From Prevotella sp. DNF00663 (GTDB lineage Bacteria; Bacteroidota; Bacteroidia; Bacteroidales; Bacteroidaceae): DNA of 64,000 bases. The notes beneath the pieces are model-generated. The model did not search any database and was not told the DNA's origin. It saw nothing but the letters and a program-made list of their open reading frames with translations. Position numbers and translations under genes: made by a program. Within the stretch, counting starts at the first letter, position 1. The number at the start of each line of letters is the position of its first letter. The stretch is taken from the NCBI RefSeq assembly GCF_001553265.1, contig NZ_KQ960613.1, forward strand, positions 33,341-97,340. The letters run 5' to 3'. Positions 1 through 8,505 of this stretch are shown here, piece after piece.

Positions 1-40
1 TTGCTATTCGTTCGTTCGACTATTTAATGAATCGAAATAC

Positions 41-71
41 TTTGAAGAATCACTATTTTATCGTACCTTTG
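41..71 (+). promoter_or_regulatory. Bacteroidetes-type promoter of the TonB receptor gene
   Basis: TTTG at 41-44 and TACCTTTG at 64-71 are separated by 19 bases, matching the Bacteroidetes primary-sigma consensus (TTTG, 19-21 bases, TAnnTTTG). Transcription would begin near 78, leaving only about 30 bases of leader before the start codon at 107. That is too short for a cobalamin riboswitch. Confidence 0.7.
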
Positions 72-106
72 CAACTGTTTTTATACAAATCAGTATTTAA
101 TAATTC

Positions 107-2173
107 ATGTACAAACAATTTTTCAACAAGCGCTGTAGCCTCAAGTTCAAGCATTTCTCGAACAAGGGCTATGCTCTCTTCTCCGTGTTGGGACGCGAAG
201 TGCTCGTTGGCACGTTGAGCATCGCAACACTCTCTCACGCGAAAGCAGAGGGAGTAAGCACCGTTCAGACTGCCAATGTAGACTCTGCTCTCTATGACAA
301 CGGACGTGAAGTGAGCCTCGACGAAGTCAGTGTGACGGCATCGAGAGCACCGCTGACACAAAGTCAGCAAGCGAGAATGGTCACTGTACTGAGCAAAGCC
401 GACATTGCGGCCGCTCCAGTACAAAGTATTAATGATTTGCTGAAATATGCTGTAGGCGTCGATGTACGACAACGAGGTCCTTTAGGCACTCAAACCGACG
501 TCAGCATCAGAGGTAGTAACAGTGAGCAAATCACAATTCTACTCAACGGTATTAACATCTGCGACCCGCAGACAGCACACAACGCCTTCGATTTCCCGGT
601 TGATATTTCTGAAATCGAACGCATAGAAGTGCTGGAAGGCCCCGCCGGACGCATCTACGGAACGTCTTCCTTGCTCGGCGCCATCAACATCGTTACACGT
701 ATTCCTAAACAGTCTGGAGCCTCAGCCCATGTAGAAGCCGGCAGCTACGGTTATCTAAATGTCGGTGCACGCACCTACTACTCGCGCGAACATTGGGCAC
801 ATTCCGTCTCCGGAAGTTATGCCCGTAGCGATGGGTACAGTCGTAACAAGGCCGGTAGTCTCAATGCCGATTACCGTGGTGGCAAAGCTTTCTATCAAGG
901 ACGTTACGACGATAACAGCGTCACCGTGAATTGGCACGCCGGCTTATCTACCAAGAATGTAGGAAGCAATACATTCTATAGCCCCAAATCCGACAATCAA
1001 TTTGAACACACTTTCAAGACTTATACGGCTGTACAAGCCCTCACCAAGCAGGGACGCCTACATTTCCGACCATCCATTTATTGGAATCGCAATATGGATA
1101 GGTTTGAGTTCTTCCGTGGAAAGCTTGATAAGGTTCCATTCAACTACCATCGTACCGATATCTACGGTGTCAACCTCAACAGTTATTTCGACTGGTCTTT
1201 GGGACGTACAGCCTTCGGTGCCGAGCTGCGCAACGAAGACTTGGTGAGTGGAAATCTCGGAGAACCGCTCAACACTCCACGACATATCCATGGTACCGAC
1301 CGCGATTATACATTGGGATTGAACCGCACCAACATCAGCCTCAACCTTGAGCACAACCTCATCCTACAGCGTTTTACGCTCTCTGCCGGTCTAGTTGCTG
1401 TCAAAAACAGTTGGGCAGAGATGAACATGCGCGTCTATCCGGGTATCGATGCCGGTTACCGTATTGGCAACAACTGGAAAGTATATGCTTCTTACAACAC
1501 CTCGCTTCGCATGCCATCGGTCACCGAACTCTACCTAAAGAAAGATGGTTACTTTGCCGATAAGCACTTGAAGCCCGAAGAGTTATCGGCTCTTGAAGCC
1601 GGTGTGAAATTCCGTTCAAATGCCATTAGTGCCAGTGCTAGTATCTATCACAACCACTATAAAAACCTCATCGACTGGATTCGCGATACCCGTCAAGCTG
1701 ATAATGTGTGGAAATCGGTCAATTTCGGCCGTATCAATGCGTTGGGCATAGAGACCAACGTAGACATGTCGCTCGCTCATTTACTGCCTTCACAGCGTAT
1801 TTTAGAGCGTCTTTCAGTGGCTTATAGCTATATTAATCAAGACCGACATGAGGCCGATGGTATCCAGAGTCAATATGCTTTGGAATATCTACGCCATAAA
1901 TTGGTTGCCAATCTGCGTACCCATCTTTGGCGGAATCTGCATCTTGCATTGAATTATCGACTACAAAAACGTACAGGTTCCTATACCAATAGCGATGGAG
2001 CAGTATGTCGATATGCCACCTTTGGATTGCTCGACGCACGTTTATCATGGGATGCCAAACACTACCAAGCCTACATTGTGGGCAACAATCTGCTCAACAA
2101 GAAGTACGTAGACTATGGTATTGTGCCACAACCCGGAACATGGTTAGTAGCCGGTTTCAGCATCAAAATGTGA
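107..2173 (+). CDS. TonB-dependent outer-membrane receptor
   Basis: This is a 688-residue outer-membrane gated channel that imports a ligand with energy from TonB. The first ~48 residues are a long basic extension plus a hydrophobic signal peptide ending near SHAKA. A TonB-box-like stretch (VSLDEVSVTASR) follows at about 68-80. A plug domain with the typical LLKYAVGVDVRQRG and IERIEVLEGPAGRIYG motifs comes next, then a beta-barrel with many aromatic alternating strands ending in GTWLVAGFSIKM. The overall form resembles BtuB (vitamin B12) receptors of Bacteroidales, but there is no cobalamin riboswitch, no SusD partner and no B12 gene nearby, so the ligand is not established. It has its own promoter and appears monocistronic. 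Confidence 0.9.
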   Translation: MYKQFFNKRCSLKFKHFSNKGYALFSVLGREVLVGTLSIATLSHAKAEGVSTVQTANVDSALYDNGREVSLDEVSVTASRAPLTQSQQARMVTVLSKADIAAAPVQSINDLLKYAVGVDVRQRGPLGTQTDVSIRGSNSEQITILLNGINICDPQTAHNAFDFPVDISEIERIEVLEGPAGRIYGTSSLLGAINIVTRIPKQSGASAHVEAGSYGYLNVGARTYYSREHWAHSVSGSYARSDGYSRNKAGSLNADYRGGKAFYQGRYDDNSVTVNWHAGLSTKNVGSNTFYSPKSDNQFEHTFKTYTAVQALTKQGRLHFRPSIYWNRNMDRFEFFRGKLDKVPFNYHRTDIYGVNLNSYFDWSLGRTAFGAELRNEDLVSGNLGEPLNTPRHIHGTDRDYTLGLNRTNISLNLEHNLILQRFTLSAGLVAVKNSWAEMNMRVYPGIDAGYRIGNNWKVYASYNTSLRMPSVTELYLKKDGYFADKHLKPEELSALEAGVKFRSNAISASASIYHNHYKNLIDWIRDTRQADNVWKSVNFGRINALGIETNVDMSLAHLLPSQRILERLSVAYSYINQDRHEADGIQSQYALEYLRHKLVANLRTHLWRNLHLALNYRLQKRTGSYTNSDGAVCRYATFGLLDARLSWDAKHYQAYIVGNNLLNKKYVDYGIVPQPGTWLVAGFSIKM

Positions 2174-2236
2174 TTATAAAATCTATTTTTAACCAATAAT
2201 AACACGAGTTCGCATAGGATGATATTCATATATCCT

Positions 2237-2244
2237 TACCTTTG
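2237..2244 (+). promoter_or_regulatory. -7 box ahead of the NlpE-like gene
   Basis: TACCTTTG fits the TAnnTTTG -7 element and lies 29 bases before the start at 2274. No good TTTG sits 19-21 bases upstream, so only the -7 half is supported. Confidence 0.45.
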
Positions 2245-2273
2245 CAACCGATTAATTTAATTAAGCAGCAATA

Positions 2274-2720
2274 ATGAAAAAAACATTTATTATGTTGTTG
2301 GCTGCCGGTGCTTTGATCGCATCTTGCCAACCCAAGTCTAAAACTGGAGCAAATTCAGAAAGTACGGACTCTGTAGCAGCAGTTGCCGACACTACCGTAT
2401 TCGAAGGTACTGTTCCCGCTGCCGATGGTCCCGGTACTCGTTACACTGTAAAACTAGCTAACGATTCTACATTGGGATTCGCAGTTGTTGAGACTTATCT
2501 CGAAGCAGAGAATGGTCAAGACCAGACCAACAACTACACTGGTAAGGCAGAAAACATTGAGAAGACCGTTGATGGCAAGCAAGTAAAGGGCTTGAAGCTT
2601 CATCTAGGCGATGCCAACGACCTCTACTTCACACAACCTAACGACTCTACACTCCGTATGGTTTCTGATGAGTTGCAGGAAAGTGCCACAGGTCTCAACT
2701 ACGACTTGAAGAAGAAGTAA
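2274..2720 (+). CDS. NlpE-like lipoprotein
   Basis: This 148-residue protein has a clear lipobox (LIASC, Cys18), so it should be lipid-anchored in the envelope. After a Ser/Ala linker, residues from about 43 onward (FEGTVPAADGPGTRYTVKL) match the opening of the NlpE N-terminal barrel, which in Enterobacteria reads YEGTLPCADCPG and senses surface or copper stress. Both cysteines of that CxxC are missing here (AADG), so copper binding by that site is unlikely. The fold assignment rests on this motif and on general strand pattern. The gene stands alone between the TonB receptor and a bidirectional terminator. Confidence 0.75.
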   Translation: MKKTFIMLLAAGALIASCQPKSKTGANSESTDSVAAVADTTVFEGTVPAADGPGTRYTVKLANDSTLGFAVVETYLEAENGQDQTNNYTGKAENIEKTVDGKQVKGLKLHLGDANDLYFTQPNDSTLRMVSDELQESATGLNYDLKKK

Positions 2721-2744
2721 GCCAACTCAATATTCATAACATGC

Positions 2745-2778
2745 AAATAGGCCTGTCCAAATGGACAGGCCTATTTTT
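2745..2778. terminator. Bidirectional rho-independent terminator
   Basis: A perfect 15-bp inverted repeat (2745-2759 with 2762-2776, core GGCCTGTCCA) has A and T runs at its two ends. It lies between the convergent NlpE-like and GH18 genes and can terminate both. Confidence 0.85.
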
Positions 2779-2799
2779 ATATACGAATCGTCCAGATTC

Positions 2800-4260
2800 T
2801 TATTTCATCAAAAGAGGTATCACTTCCTCTGCCTTGGCATCGTTCCCTACACAGAAGAGATTGCGTCCCATCTTCGTGGTATTGCTCCAATACTTCTCAT
2901 TCAATGGACATACACGCAGGTCTTGACTGAATGCGTTGTACCAATCCCAACCTTTCACCGTAGCATCTGTGACTGCAAAGAAAGCTCCGTGCGACGCATC
3001 CACATAGGTTTCAAACTCTTTACGAGCTTGGTTACCCCACTTCGAGAGGTTGGCATCCAACTGATATATCAAGTGGAAACGATCAAAGTATTCCGGCGTA
3101 TAAGCAGCATCGTCGGCTAATTCCGTCACGTCAAAATGGCATTTCTCTCCAAGTTGCTTCAGTTGTTCTATTATTTGGCGAACCACAGCTACTGATTTTC
3201 CACCGGTCAACACAAGTACATGCTTCAATGGAATCGTACCCTTATTGTTTTTCAACAACGATTCGTAAATAGTTACCTGCCCATCTCGCTGAGCATTGTC
3301 TTCCGTCGTCTCCCAATACATACCGCCTAACAAGCCTCTATCAATGATATATTGGCACTTGGCAGCCCACGACTGGGGATTATCAAAGCCCCATACCAAC
3401 TTACCAGTCTTATCGGCTAGGTAAGGTACTTCGCCGATACTGTCCCAACGTTCTACATAACGCCCATCGGTAAAACCGGTCTTCATAAACTTATCCAGTA
3501 TCTTATTACTATGGTCGCCACGACCATAGAGAGGCATACCCAAGGTCAACTTCTCCGGTGGTACACCATTCTTGATATGTGCATCGATACCTTCCTCTAG
3601 ACTGATATGGCCCGATAGAGGAGAGCGATGGATGGTGGTATGGTGCATCGGCGGGTTAGACTGGTCGTAACCCATAATATTAACGAAATTCAAATACTTC
3701 ACACATGCACGGAAATCAATATACAGTCCGTCTTGGATAGTAGCAATAGTCAATAGCTTCTTGCTTCCTAGAGCTTTACGAAGGTCGCGCATCAGCAGCG
3801 TGAAATTCTTGGTGTCATCGGGCGAAGAAGAGATGCCCGACTCGCTACTGGTAGGATATTCCCAGTCAATGTCGATACCATCGAGTCCATACTTGTCTAC
3901 GATACGCCGGCAATCGCGGGCAAAAGCCGTACGATTAGCCTGTGTAGCTGCCATCTCAGAGAAGTTTCCACTCGTCCATCCACCTATTGATAGGTTGATT
4001 TTCAAGTTTGGATTCTGCTTCTTCAGAGCCACCACCTTCTCTAAAAATGGCGGGTTCTGAATATCAACACCGTTAAAGGCCTTATTCACATGGCCGAAAG
4101 CATAGTTGATATGGGTCATAAGCGTGGGGTCAGGAAGCCGAAGATCGGTCCACGAACAAACGTAGGCTACAACCACACGGTCTTTGGGTTTGGCCGTAAC
4201 CGCGAGCATGGTGAATGCCGCTATGGCAAGCATCACCAGTCGACTGATATAAATTTTCAT
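2800..4260 (-). CDS. Secreted GH18 (chitinase-like) glycosidase with extra C-terminal domain
   Basis: This 486-residue protein begins with a signal peptide (about 1-23). A glycoside hydrolase family 18 barrel follows, shown by SIGGW (91-95) and DGIDIDWEYP (127-136). The DxxDxDxE residues D127, D130, D132 and E134 are all present, so it should be catalytically active on GlcNAc beta-1,4 linkages (chitin, peptidoglycan-like or N-glycan substrates). From about residue 343 (HVLVLTGGKS) to the end there is a second alpha/beta domain of roughly 140 residues. It looks like a flavodoxin- or ThuA-like fold, but I cannot name it with confidence. The gene is monocistronic with a strong promoter match at 4296-4327. 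Confidence 0.88.
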   Translation of the reverse strand: MKIYISRLVMLAIAAFTMLAVTAKPKDRVVVAYVCSWTDLRLPDPTLMTHINYAFGHVNKAFNGVDIQNPPFLEKVVALKKQNPNLKINLSIGGWTSGNFSEMAATQANRTAFARDCRRIVDKYGLDGIDIDWEYPTSSESGISSSPDDTKNFTLLMRDLRKALGSKKLLTIATIQDGLYIDFRACVKYLNFVNIMGYDQSNPPMHHTTIHRSPLSGHISLEEGIDAHIKNGVPPEKLTLGMPLYGRGDHSNKILDKFMKTGFTDGRYVERWDSIGEVPYLADKTGKLVWGFDNPQSWAAKCQYIIDRGLLGGMYWETTEDNAQRDGQVTIYESLLKNNKGTIPLKHVLVLTGGKSVAVVRQIIEQLKQLGEKCHFDVTELADDAAYTPEYFDRFHLIYQLDANLSKWGNQARKEFETYVDASHGAFFAVTDATVKGWDWYNAFSQDLRVCPLNEKYWSNTTKMGRNLFCVGNDAKAEEVIPLLMK

Positions 4261-4295
4261 TGTCTCTTGGTTTTATATAGATGAATTCTCTTTTG

Positions 4296-4327
4296 CAAAT
4301 TTACGAAAAAAAAGAAGAGAGTACAAA
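4296..4327 (-). promoter_or_regulatory. Promoter of the GH18 gene
   Basis: On the minus strand TTTG (4327-4324) and TAAATTTG (4303-4296) are separated by exactly 20 bases, a full match to the Bacteroidetes -33/-7 consensus. Transcription should start near 4289, about 28 bases before the start codon. Confidence 0.75.
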
Positions 4328-4348
4328 GCTGAAATCGCCTAAAAAGCG

Positions 4349-4356
4349 TATTTTTG
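4349..4356 (+). promoter_or_regulatory. -7 box ahead of recX
   Basis: TATTTTTG matches TAnnTTTG and lies about 65 bases before recX, divergent from the GH18 promoter. No clear -33 element is seen. Confidence 0.4.
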
Positions 4357-4420
4357 TATGGCTGTCCGACTCTGAAACAGAAGCCTCGAAGGCGTCTTAA
4401 CAACTAGAAAAACAAGGAAC

Positions 4421-4897
4421 ATGAAAGAAATGACCGAACAACAGGCTCTCTTTAAACTCTCTGCCCTCTGCTCGCAAGCCGAACATTGCAGCGGTGAGAT
4501 GCTCGACAAGATGTGTAGATGGGGTATTGATGAGGCCGCACAAACACGCATCATGGCACATCTCATAGAAGAAAAATACGTAGACGATGCCCGATATACA
4601 CGTGCTTTTGCCCGTGACAAGATACGTTACAATGGTTGGGGACGTCGCAAAGTAGAGCAAGCCCTCTATGCCAAACATGTGGAACGAGCCGTCTATATGC
4701 CCGTACTCGATGAGATTGACGACCAAGAGTATCTGAATGTGCTGCGCCCTTTGTTGCGAAACAAGCAGAAATCCATCAAGGCGGCCAGCGACTACGAACG
4801 CAATATGAAACTCATCAAGTTTGCCATGGGGCGCGGTTTCGACTATTCACTCATACGCCAATGTCTGGAGGGCGATTTCGATGAGCCGATGGAGTGA
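4421..4897 (+). CDS. recX: RecX family regulator of RecA
   Basis: This 158-residue, mostly helical, charged protein has the three-helix-repeat pattern of RecX. Recognisable stretches are LIEEKYVDDARYTRAFARDKIRYNGWGRRKVEQAL (about 47-81) and the C-terminal GRGFDYSLIRQCL. RecX binds RecA filaments and modulates recombination. The length is typical of Bacteroidales RecX. The 3' end overlaps the start of comF (ATG at 4881), so the two are probably translationally coupled. recA is not in this window. Confidence 0.85.
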   Translation: MKEMTEQQALFKLSALCSQAEHCSGEMLDKMCRWGIDEAAQTRIMAHLIEEKYVDDARYTRAFARDKIRYNGWGRRKVEQALYAKHVERAVYMPVLDEIDDQEYLNVLRPLLRNKQKSIKAASDYERNMKLIKFAMGRGFDYSLIRQCLEGDFDEPME

Positions 4898-5585
4898 TTG
4901 GGGCAAAGCGCTCCTAGATGTCATAGCACCACGTTGTTGTGCGGTGTGTGGTCGTCGGTTGAGTGTCAACGAACAGGTGATGTGCGGTCGATGTAACCTC
5001 CATTTGCCCCGAACCGGTTTTGAATTGCAGCCTTACGATAACGAAATGGCCAAGATGTTTTGGGGACTGATACCTGTCGAACGCTGCGTTGCCTTCTTTT
5101 ACTACACCAGCCATGCGCCCGAAAGTCGGCTTATCTACGACCTGAAATATCACCACCATCCCGAAATAGGCTATCAACTGGGGCACATGTTGGCTCGCGA
5201 CTGCATGCAAGCAGGCTTCTTCGAGGGTATCGACATGATTATTCCCATCCCTCTTTATAAGAAACGAGAACGCCAACGAGGGTATAATCAAAGTGTGGAG
5301 ATAGCGCGCGGAGTGGCAGAAGCGACGGGATTACCTTTAAAGAAAGACGTTGTGGAGCGCATTACCTTCGGGGGTAGCCAAACTCTACGCGACCGTTGGC
5401 AACGCACAGAGAACGTAGAAGACGCCTTTCGACTGAAAGACACTGGTATCACAGGCCACCATATTCTTCTTATAGACGACATTGTAACCACCGGTGCCAC
5501 TATCTGTTCGTGCGCACAAGAGCTATTACGAGCCGGCAACGTGAAGTTTAGCGTACTTTGTCTAGGCTTGGCGAATAGGGAATAA
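4881..5585 (+). CDS. comF: ComF family phosphoribosyltransferase-like protein
   Basis: This 234-residue protein opens with a zinc-ribbon of four cysteines (CCAVCGRR... MCGRC). It carries a C-terminal PRTase-type domain with the PRPP-binding motif ILLIDDIVTTGAT and the conserved RERGYNQS-like KKRERQRGYNQS segment. ComF proteins assist DNA import during natural transformation in some bacteria and are widely conserved elsewhere without proven substrate. I chose ATG 4881, which overlaps the end of recX. An upstream in-frame start at 4821 would add 20 residues that duplicate recX coding sequence and show no family similarity. Confidence 0.88.
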   Translation: MSRWSDWGKALLDVIAPRCCAVCGRRLSVNEQVMCGRCNLHLPRTGFELQPYDNEMAKMFWGLIPVERCVAFFYYTSHAPESRLIYDLKYHHHPEIGYQLGHMLARDCMQAGFFEGIDMIIPIPLYKKRERQRGYNQSVEIARGVAEATGLPLKKDVVERITFGGSQTLRDRWQRTENVEDAFRLKDTGITGHHILLIDDIVTTGATICSCAQELLRAGNVKFSVLCLGLANRE

Positions 5586-5638
5586 AAGGAACACTTATCT
5601 AGGCTTCTCCCAAAAGTATGGTATTTTATTATAATAAG

Positions 5639-5680
5639 AGAAAGTCTTTCTATTCTAGGAAGTATAAGGAAAGACTTTCT
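5639..5680. terminator. Terminator between comF and the lipoprotein gene
   Basis: A perfect 12-bp inverted repeat, AGAAAGTCTTTC (5639-5650) and GAAAGACTTTCT (5669-5680), has an 18-base loop. It lies in the gap between two convergent genes. Confidence 0.6.
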
Positions 5681-5692
5681 TCTTGATCTTAT

Positions 5693-6046
5693 TTATTTCT
5701 TATACCATTTGTCATATAAAGTATTACAATCTAATAACTTTGGCCAACTAAAATCGTATTTCCTGTATGTACCCATGTTTTCTGATTCCTTCTTTTCTTT
5801 AGACAAGACCCTTTTCACAGCAAACGTACCATCCTTGCTTTGTGAAACGTCCAACCTATATTCATAACCCGGTTCATACTCAAAGTTCTCGATATATTGA
5901 GTAGTAGTCCAACTCTGTTGCCCCTCATATTTGACTATATATTCGCAAAAAAACAAATTAGATTCTCCTTCACAATAAAAAGTACATTGTGAAGCCACTA
6001 CTAAAACCTCTTCGCTTGAGCATCCTGCTAATAGCAGGGTAGCCAA
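5693..6046 (-). CDS. Small lipoprotein, DUF4377-like, with a damaged start
   Basis: The readable frame encodes a lipobox (LLLAGC) and about 110 residues. These include a FEYEPGYEYRLDV motif typical of the DUF4377 domain found in Bacteroidetes lipoproteins and next to META domains. The only start in frame is TTG at 6046, leaving just eight residues before the lipobox Cys, too few for a signal peptide. An ATG AAA at 6069-6064 lies one frame off. Inserting one A there would give MKTSILFLLATLLLAGC, a perfect lipoprotein signal. The gene is therefore probably a one-base frameshift, by mutation or by a homopolymer sequencing error. Function is unknown. Confidence 0.6.
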   Translation of the reverse strand: MATLLLAGCSSEEVLVVASQCTFYCEGESNLFFCEYIVKYEGQQSWTTTQYIENFEYEPGYEYRLDVSQSKDGTFAVKRVLSKEKKESENMGTYRKYDFSWPKLLDCNTLYDKWYKK

Positions 6047-6119
6047 TAGAAATAAAATACTCGTTTCATATCAATTATAAGTGTATATTTGTCAACTTGT
6101 CTTCCGTTTACTCAGCTTC

Positions 6120-7094
6120 TCATCCACGCTTCCGATACCAAACTATCTCGTTTCCATCATACAATTCACTTTTATACAGAGTTACGTCAGTGGGTAATAC
6201 AGGGGCAGACGTACCGTCATCGACTACCTGTACACTCGTTTCTACGCGTATTTCATCCCACAATCCGGCTTCTATGAAACTCTTATGGGTCTTGGCTCCC
6301 CCCTCGACGATGAGCGATTGCACCTTATCTTCATACAACCGATGGAGCAATTCCGGAATTGGTGTCTTGTGGCTGAGTACCAACCGGCGCGGATTCCCTC
6401 CACTCCAGTCGCGCACAGTCAATGCTGGATGCTCACGCTCGTCGGTCATTCGCCCTACAAGAATGGCATCGTTTTCAGCTCGTAGTTGATGGGAGAGCAT
6501 ACGCGTAAATTCGTTTGAAATAGCCAGTGCATGTCCGTGGTTGTCTAGAAAACCATTGGCTGTCTGCGCCCACTTCAAGATGATATACGGGCGCTGCTCG
6601 GTATTGAACGTGCTAAAGCGACGATTGAGCCACAGACATTCCTCTTCGAGCACACCGACTGTCACCTCTATACCTGCTTCACGGATACGTTGGATACCAC
6701 GTCCCTGCACTTTGGCAAATGAATCGACACATCCGCACACCACACGACGCACCCCCTTGCTCACAATCAGGTCGGCACAAGGAGGCGTCTTGCCGTAGTG
6801 TGCACAAGGTTCAAGGCTCACGTAGACCGTTGCTTGGCGTAATAAAGCCTCGTCTACTTTACGAATAGAGGCGAAAGCATTCACCTCGGCATGCCCCTCC
6901 CCGCATCGTACATGGTAGCCCTCGCCAATAATGCGTCCGTCGGCTACGATGACAGCTCCCACCATCGGATTAGGTTTGGCATTCTGTCGCCCATTCTTAG
7001 CCAGTTGGATACACCGACGCATGTAGCGTTCATCGATTTGTTGTTGCATTAAAGTAATGGTATCATCGTGATAGTTCCATTTATTTTCTTCCAT
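6120..7094 (-). CDS. ribD: Bifunctional riboflavin deaminase/reductase RibD
   Basis: This 324-residue fused enzyme performs steps two and three of riboflavin synthesis. The N-terminal deaminase has the zinc ligands HAEVNAF and PCAHYGKTPPC. The C-terminal reductase has KWAQTANGFLD, ILVGRMTDERE-type and SLIVEGGAKTH motifs. I chose ATG 7094 (MEENKWNY) because AGGAAA lies six bases upstream. An ATG eight codons further upstream is possible. A start at MQQQIDERYM would also fit the family's usual N-terminus. No other rib gene is adjacent. The 3' end is near the damaged lipoprotein gene on the same strand. Confidence 0.95.
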   Translation of the reverse strand: MEENKWNYHDDTITLMQQQIDERYMRRCIQLAKNGRQNAKPNPMVGAVIVADGRIIGEGYHVRCGEGHAEVNAFASIRKVDEALLRQATVYVSLEPCAHYGKTPPCADLIVSKGVRRVVCGCVDSFAKVQGRGIQRIREAGIEVTVGVLEEECLWLNRRFSTFNTEQRPYIILKWAQTANGFLDNHGHALAISNEFTRMLSHQLRAENDAILVGRMTDEREHPALTVRDWSGGNPRRLVLSHKTPIPELLHRLYEDKVQSLIVEGGAKTHKSFIEAGLWDEIRVETSVQVVDDGTSAPVLPTDVTLYKSELYDGNEIVWYRKRG

Positions 7095-7118
7095 ATTTCC
7101 TCGTCGTTTGACGGCCAC

Positions 7119-7568
7119 AGCGATGCTATGCCTTCCTGTCTATACAACAAAGATAGTATTTTTCCACATCATCCATTCACTCTTCCCAATGATTTTACCT
7201 AACTTTGCGAATAATATATGCCTAATCAGGTAACATCATGGGCAGTCTTTCAGACTGGAATCTCTTGCCAATCTCCTTTCCGTAGGCCTAAAGGCTCACG
7301 GCTATGAAAAGGCAGTCCTTCGGACTGATGAGCCCTAAATGCCTACATAGGACAAAAGATAACATACCAATAAGCGCCAAACAGAAGGATGGACAACCCT
7401 GAATGTGGCTACATTGTCCGAAGAGTAACCCATCAATAGCCGGGGGTTGGAGCGAAGCGGAAACCTCCGGAAACAAAGACGAAACAATAAAAGAGTCTGA
7501 TAAGACTCCCCAATATTAATAACAATCAATTCTCCTGACTGAATCTTATTAAATACAACTCCATATCT
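7119..7568. other. Non-coding gap ribD-prmC holding repeat copy 1
   Basis: Between divergent ribD and prmC there is no credible gene. Most of the gap is taken up by the 277-bp element at 7239-7515. The remaining 54 bases before prmC are AT-rich and should carry its ribosome-binding region. Confidence 0.7.
7239..7515 (+). repeat. 277-bp direct repeat, copy 1 (MITE-like)
   Basis: This copy matches 8666-8942 base for base in length, with about 21 differences by hand alignment and none in the last ~95 bases. It contains the small stem-loops CAGTC-TTTCA-GACTG, CAGTCC-TTC-GGACTG and GAGTC-TGATAA-GACTC. The ends form an imperfect terminal inverted repeat: the right end reads TATTGGGGAGTCTTATCAGA on the minus strand and the left end GGGCAGTCTTTCAGACTG on the plus strand. 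No transposase is encoded. Open frames inside are short and not conserved as proteins, so I read it as a non-autonomous element or structured leader. Confidence 0.8.
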
Positions 7569-8414
7569 ATGTCCACATTTCGATCTCTTTGGCAACGCCT
7601 GACACCTCTATACGATGACCACGAAGCCGCATCCATCGTACGGTTGATGCTGGAAACTCGTTTTACAATGACCTATACTGACATTGCTTGTGGCGCTATC
7701 GGCAATCTAAACGATGACGACACACGAGAATTAGAGGCATTGATGCGGCGACTAGAGACCGGAGAACCAGTGCAATATGCCCTTGGTGAGGCGCAATTCA
7801 TGGGACGGACGTTTCGAGTTGAGCCGGGCGTACTCATCCCACGTCCCGAAACGGAAGAGCTATGTAGATGGATTATCGCAGAGAACAAACATACGTGCGA
7901 CATCCTCGACATAGGCTGTGGCTCCGGATGTATTAGCGTGACACTGGCAGCTGAACTCCCCATGGCGCACATATCGGCATGGGATATATCAGATACGGCC
8001 TTGCGAGTGACCACGGAGAATGCATACAGACTCGGCACACAAGTGAATACTACCAAACAAAATGCCCTGCAACCACCGACCGATGAGCACCGTTGGGACG
8101 TCATCGTGTCAAATCCACCCTATATCTGCTTTCGAGAAAAGGCCGACATGGAGCCGAATGTGCTTGAACACGAGCCCTCATTAGCTCTCTTTGTGCCAGA
8201 CGACGACCCACTATTGTTTTATCGGGCCATTGCCCAATATGCCCATCGAGCCCTGAAATCGGGTGGAAAACTCTACTTTGAAATCAACCCTCTCTATGCC
8301 CAAGAGACCGCTCAAATGCTACAGACGATAGGGTTTGAAGAGATAGAGACACGACATGACGAATTCGGGAAGCAAAGAATGATTCGCTGCCAAGCCACAG
8401 CAGCATCGTTGTAA
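7569..8414 (+). CDS. prmC: Release factor glutamine methyltransferase PrmC
   Basis: This 281-residue SAM-dependent enzyme N5-methylates the GGQ glutamine of peptide release factors. It has a helical N-terminal substrate domain, the LIPRPETEEL segment (89-98), motif I DIGCGSG (114-120) and the catalytic/adenine-contacting NPPY (182-185). Its client release factor gene prfB lies far away at 54.5 kb. The gene sits alone between two copies of a 277-bp repeat, in the same orientation as both, and could share leader sequences with the YgbA-like gene downstream. Confidence 0.95.
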   Translation: MSTFRSLWQRLTPLYDDHEAASIVRLMLETRFTMTYTDIACGAIGNLNDDDTRELEALMRRLETGEPVQYALGEAQFMGRTFRVEPGVLIPRPETEELCRWIIAENKHTCDILDIGCGSGCISVTLAAELPMAHISAWDISDTALRVTTENAYRLGTQVNTTKQNALQPPTDEHRWDVIVSNPPYICFREKADMEPNVLEHEPSLALFVPDDDPLLFYRAIAQYAHRALKSGGKLYFEINPLYAQETAQMLQTIGFEEIETRHDEFGKQRMIRCQATAASL

Positions 8415-8420
8415 AGCCTT

Positions 8421-8475
8421 AACAGCAATGCTGAATGGGCGATGCAGTAATGCTGCCACAGCCCTGCAGTCTGGA
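8421..8475 (+). repeat. GC-rich dispersed repeat, partial copy
   Basis: The segment CAGCAATGCTGAATGGGCG and the following CAGTAATGCTG...GCCCTGCAG match parts of the copies at 34222-34345 and 52801-52920. The palindromic CCCTCCCC/GGGGAGGG end is missing. Confidence 0.55.
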
Positions 8476-8505
8476 AATGGCTAAGTAGACGAGTTGACAA
8501 GTAGA

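Noticed and set aside
1..106. Cobalamin riboswitch ahead of the TonB receptor
   Set aside because: The promoter at 41-71 leaves about 30 bases of leader and no B12-box sequence is visible.
2761..3120. 119-residue plus-strand frame opposite the GH18 3' end
   Set aside because: It starts inside the bidirectional terminator and shadows the strongly supported GH18 gene.
7288..7476. Similar 62-residue minus-strand frames inside both 277-bp repeats (also 8715-8903)
   Set aside because: Their similarity follows from the DNA repeat itself. The changes between copies are not biased to third codon positions, and there is no start signal, so I treat them as non-coding.
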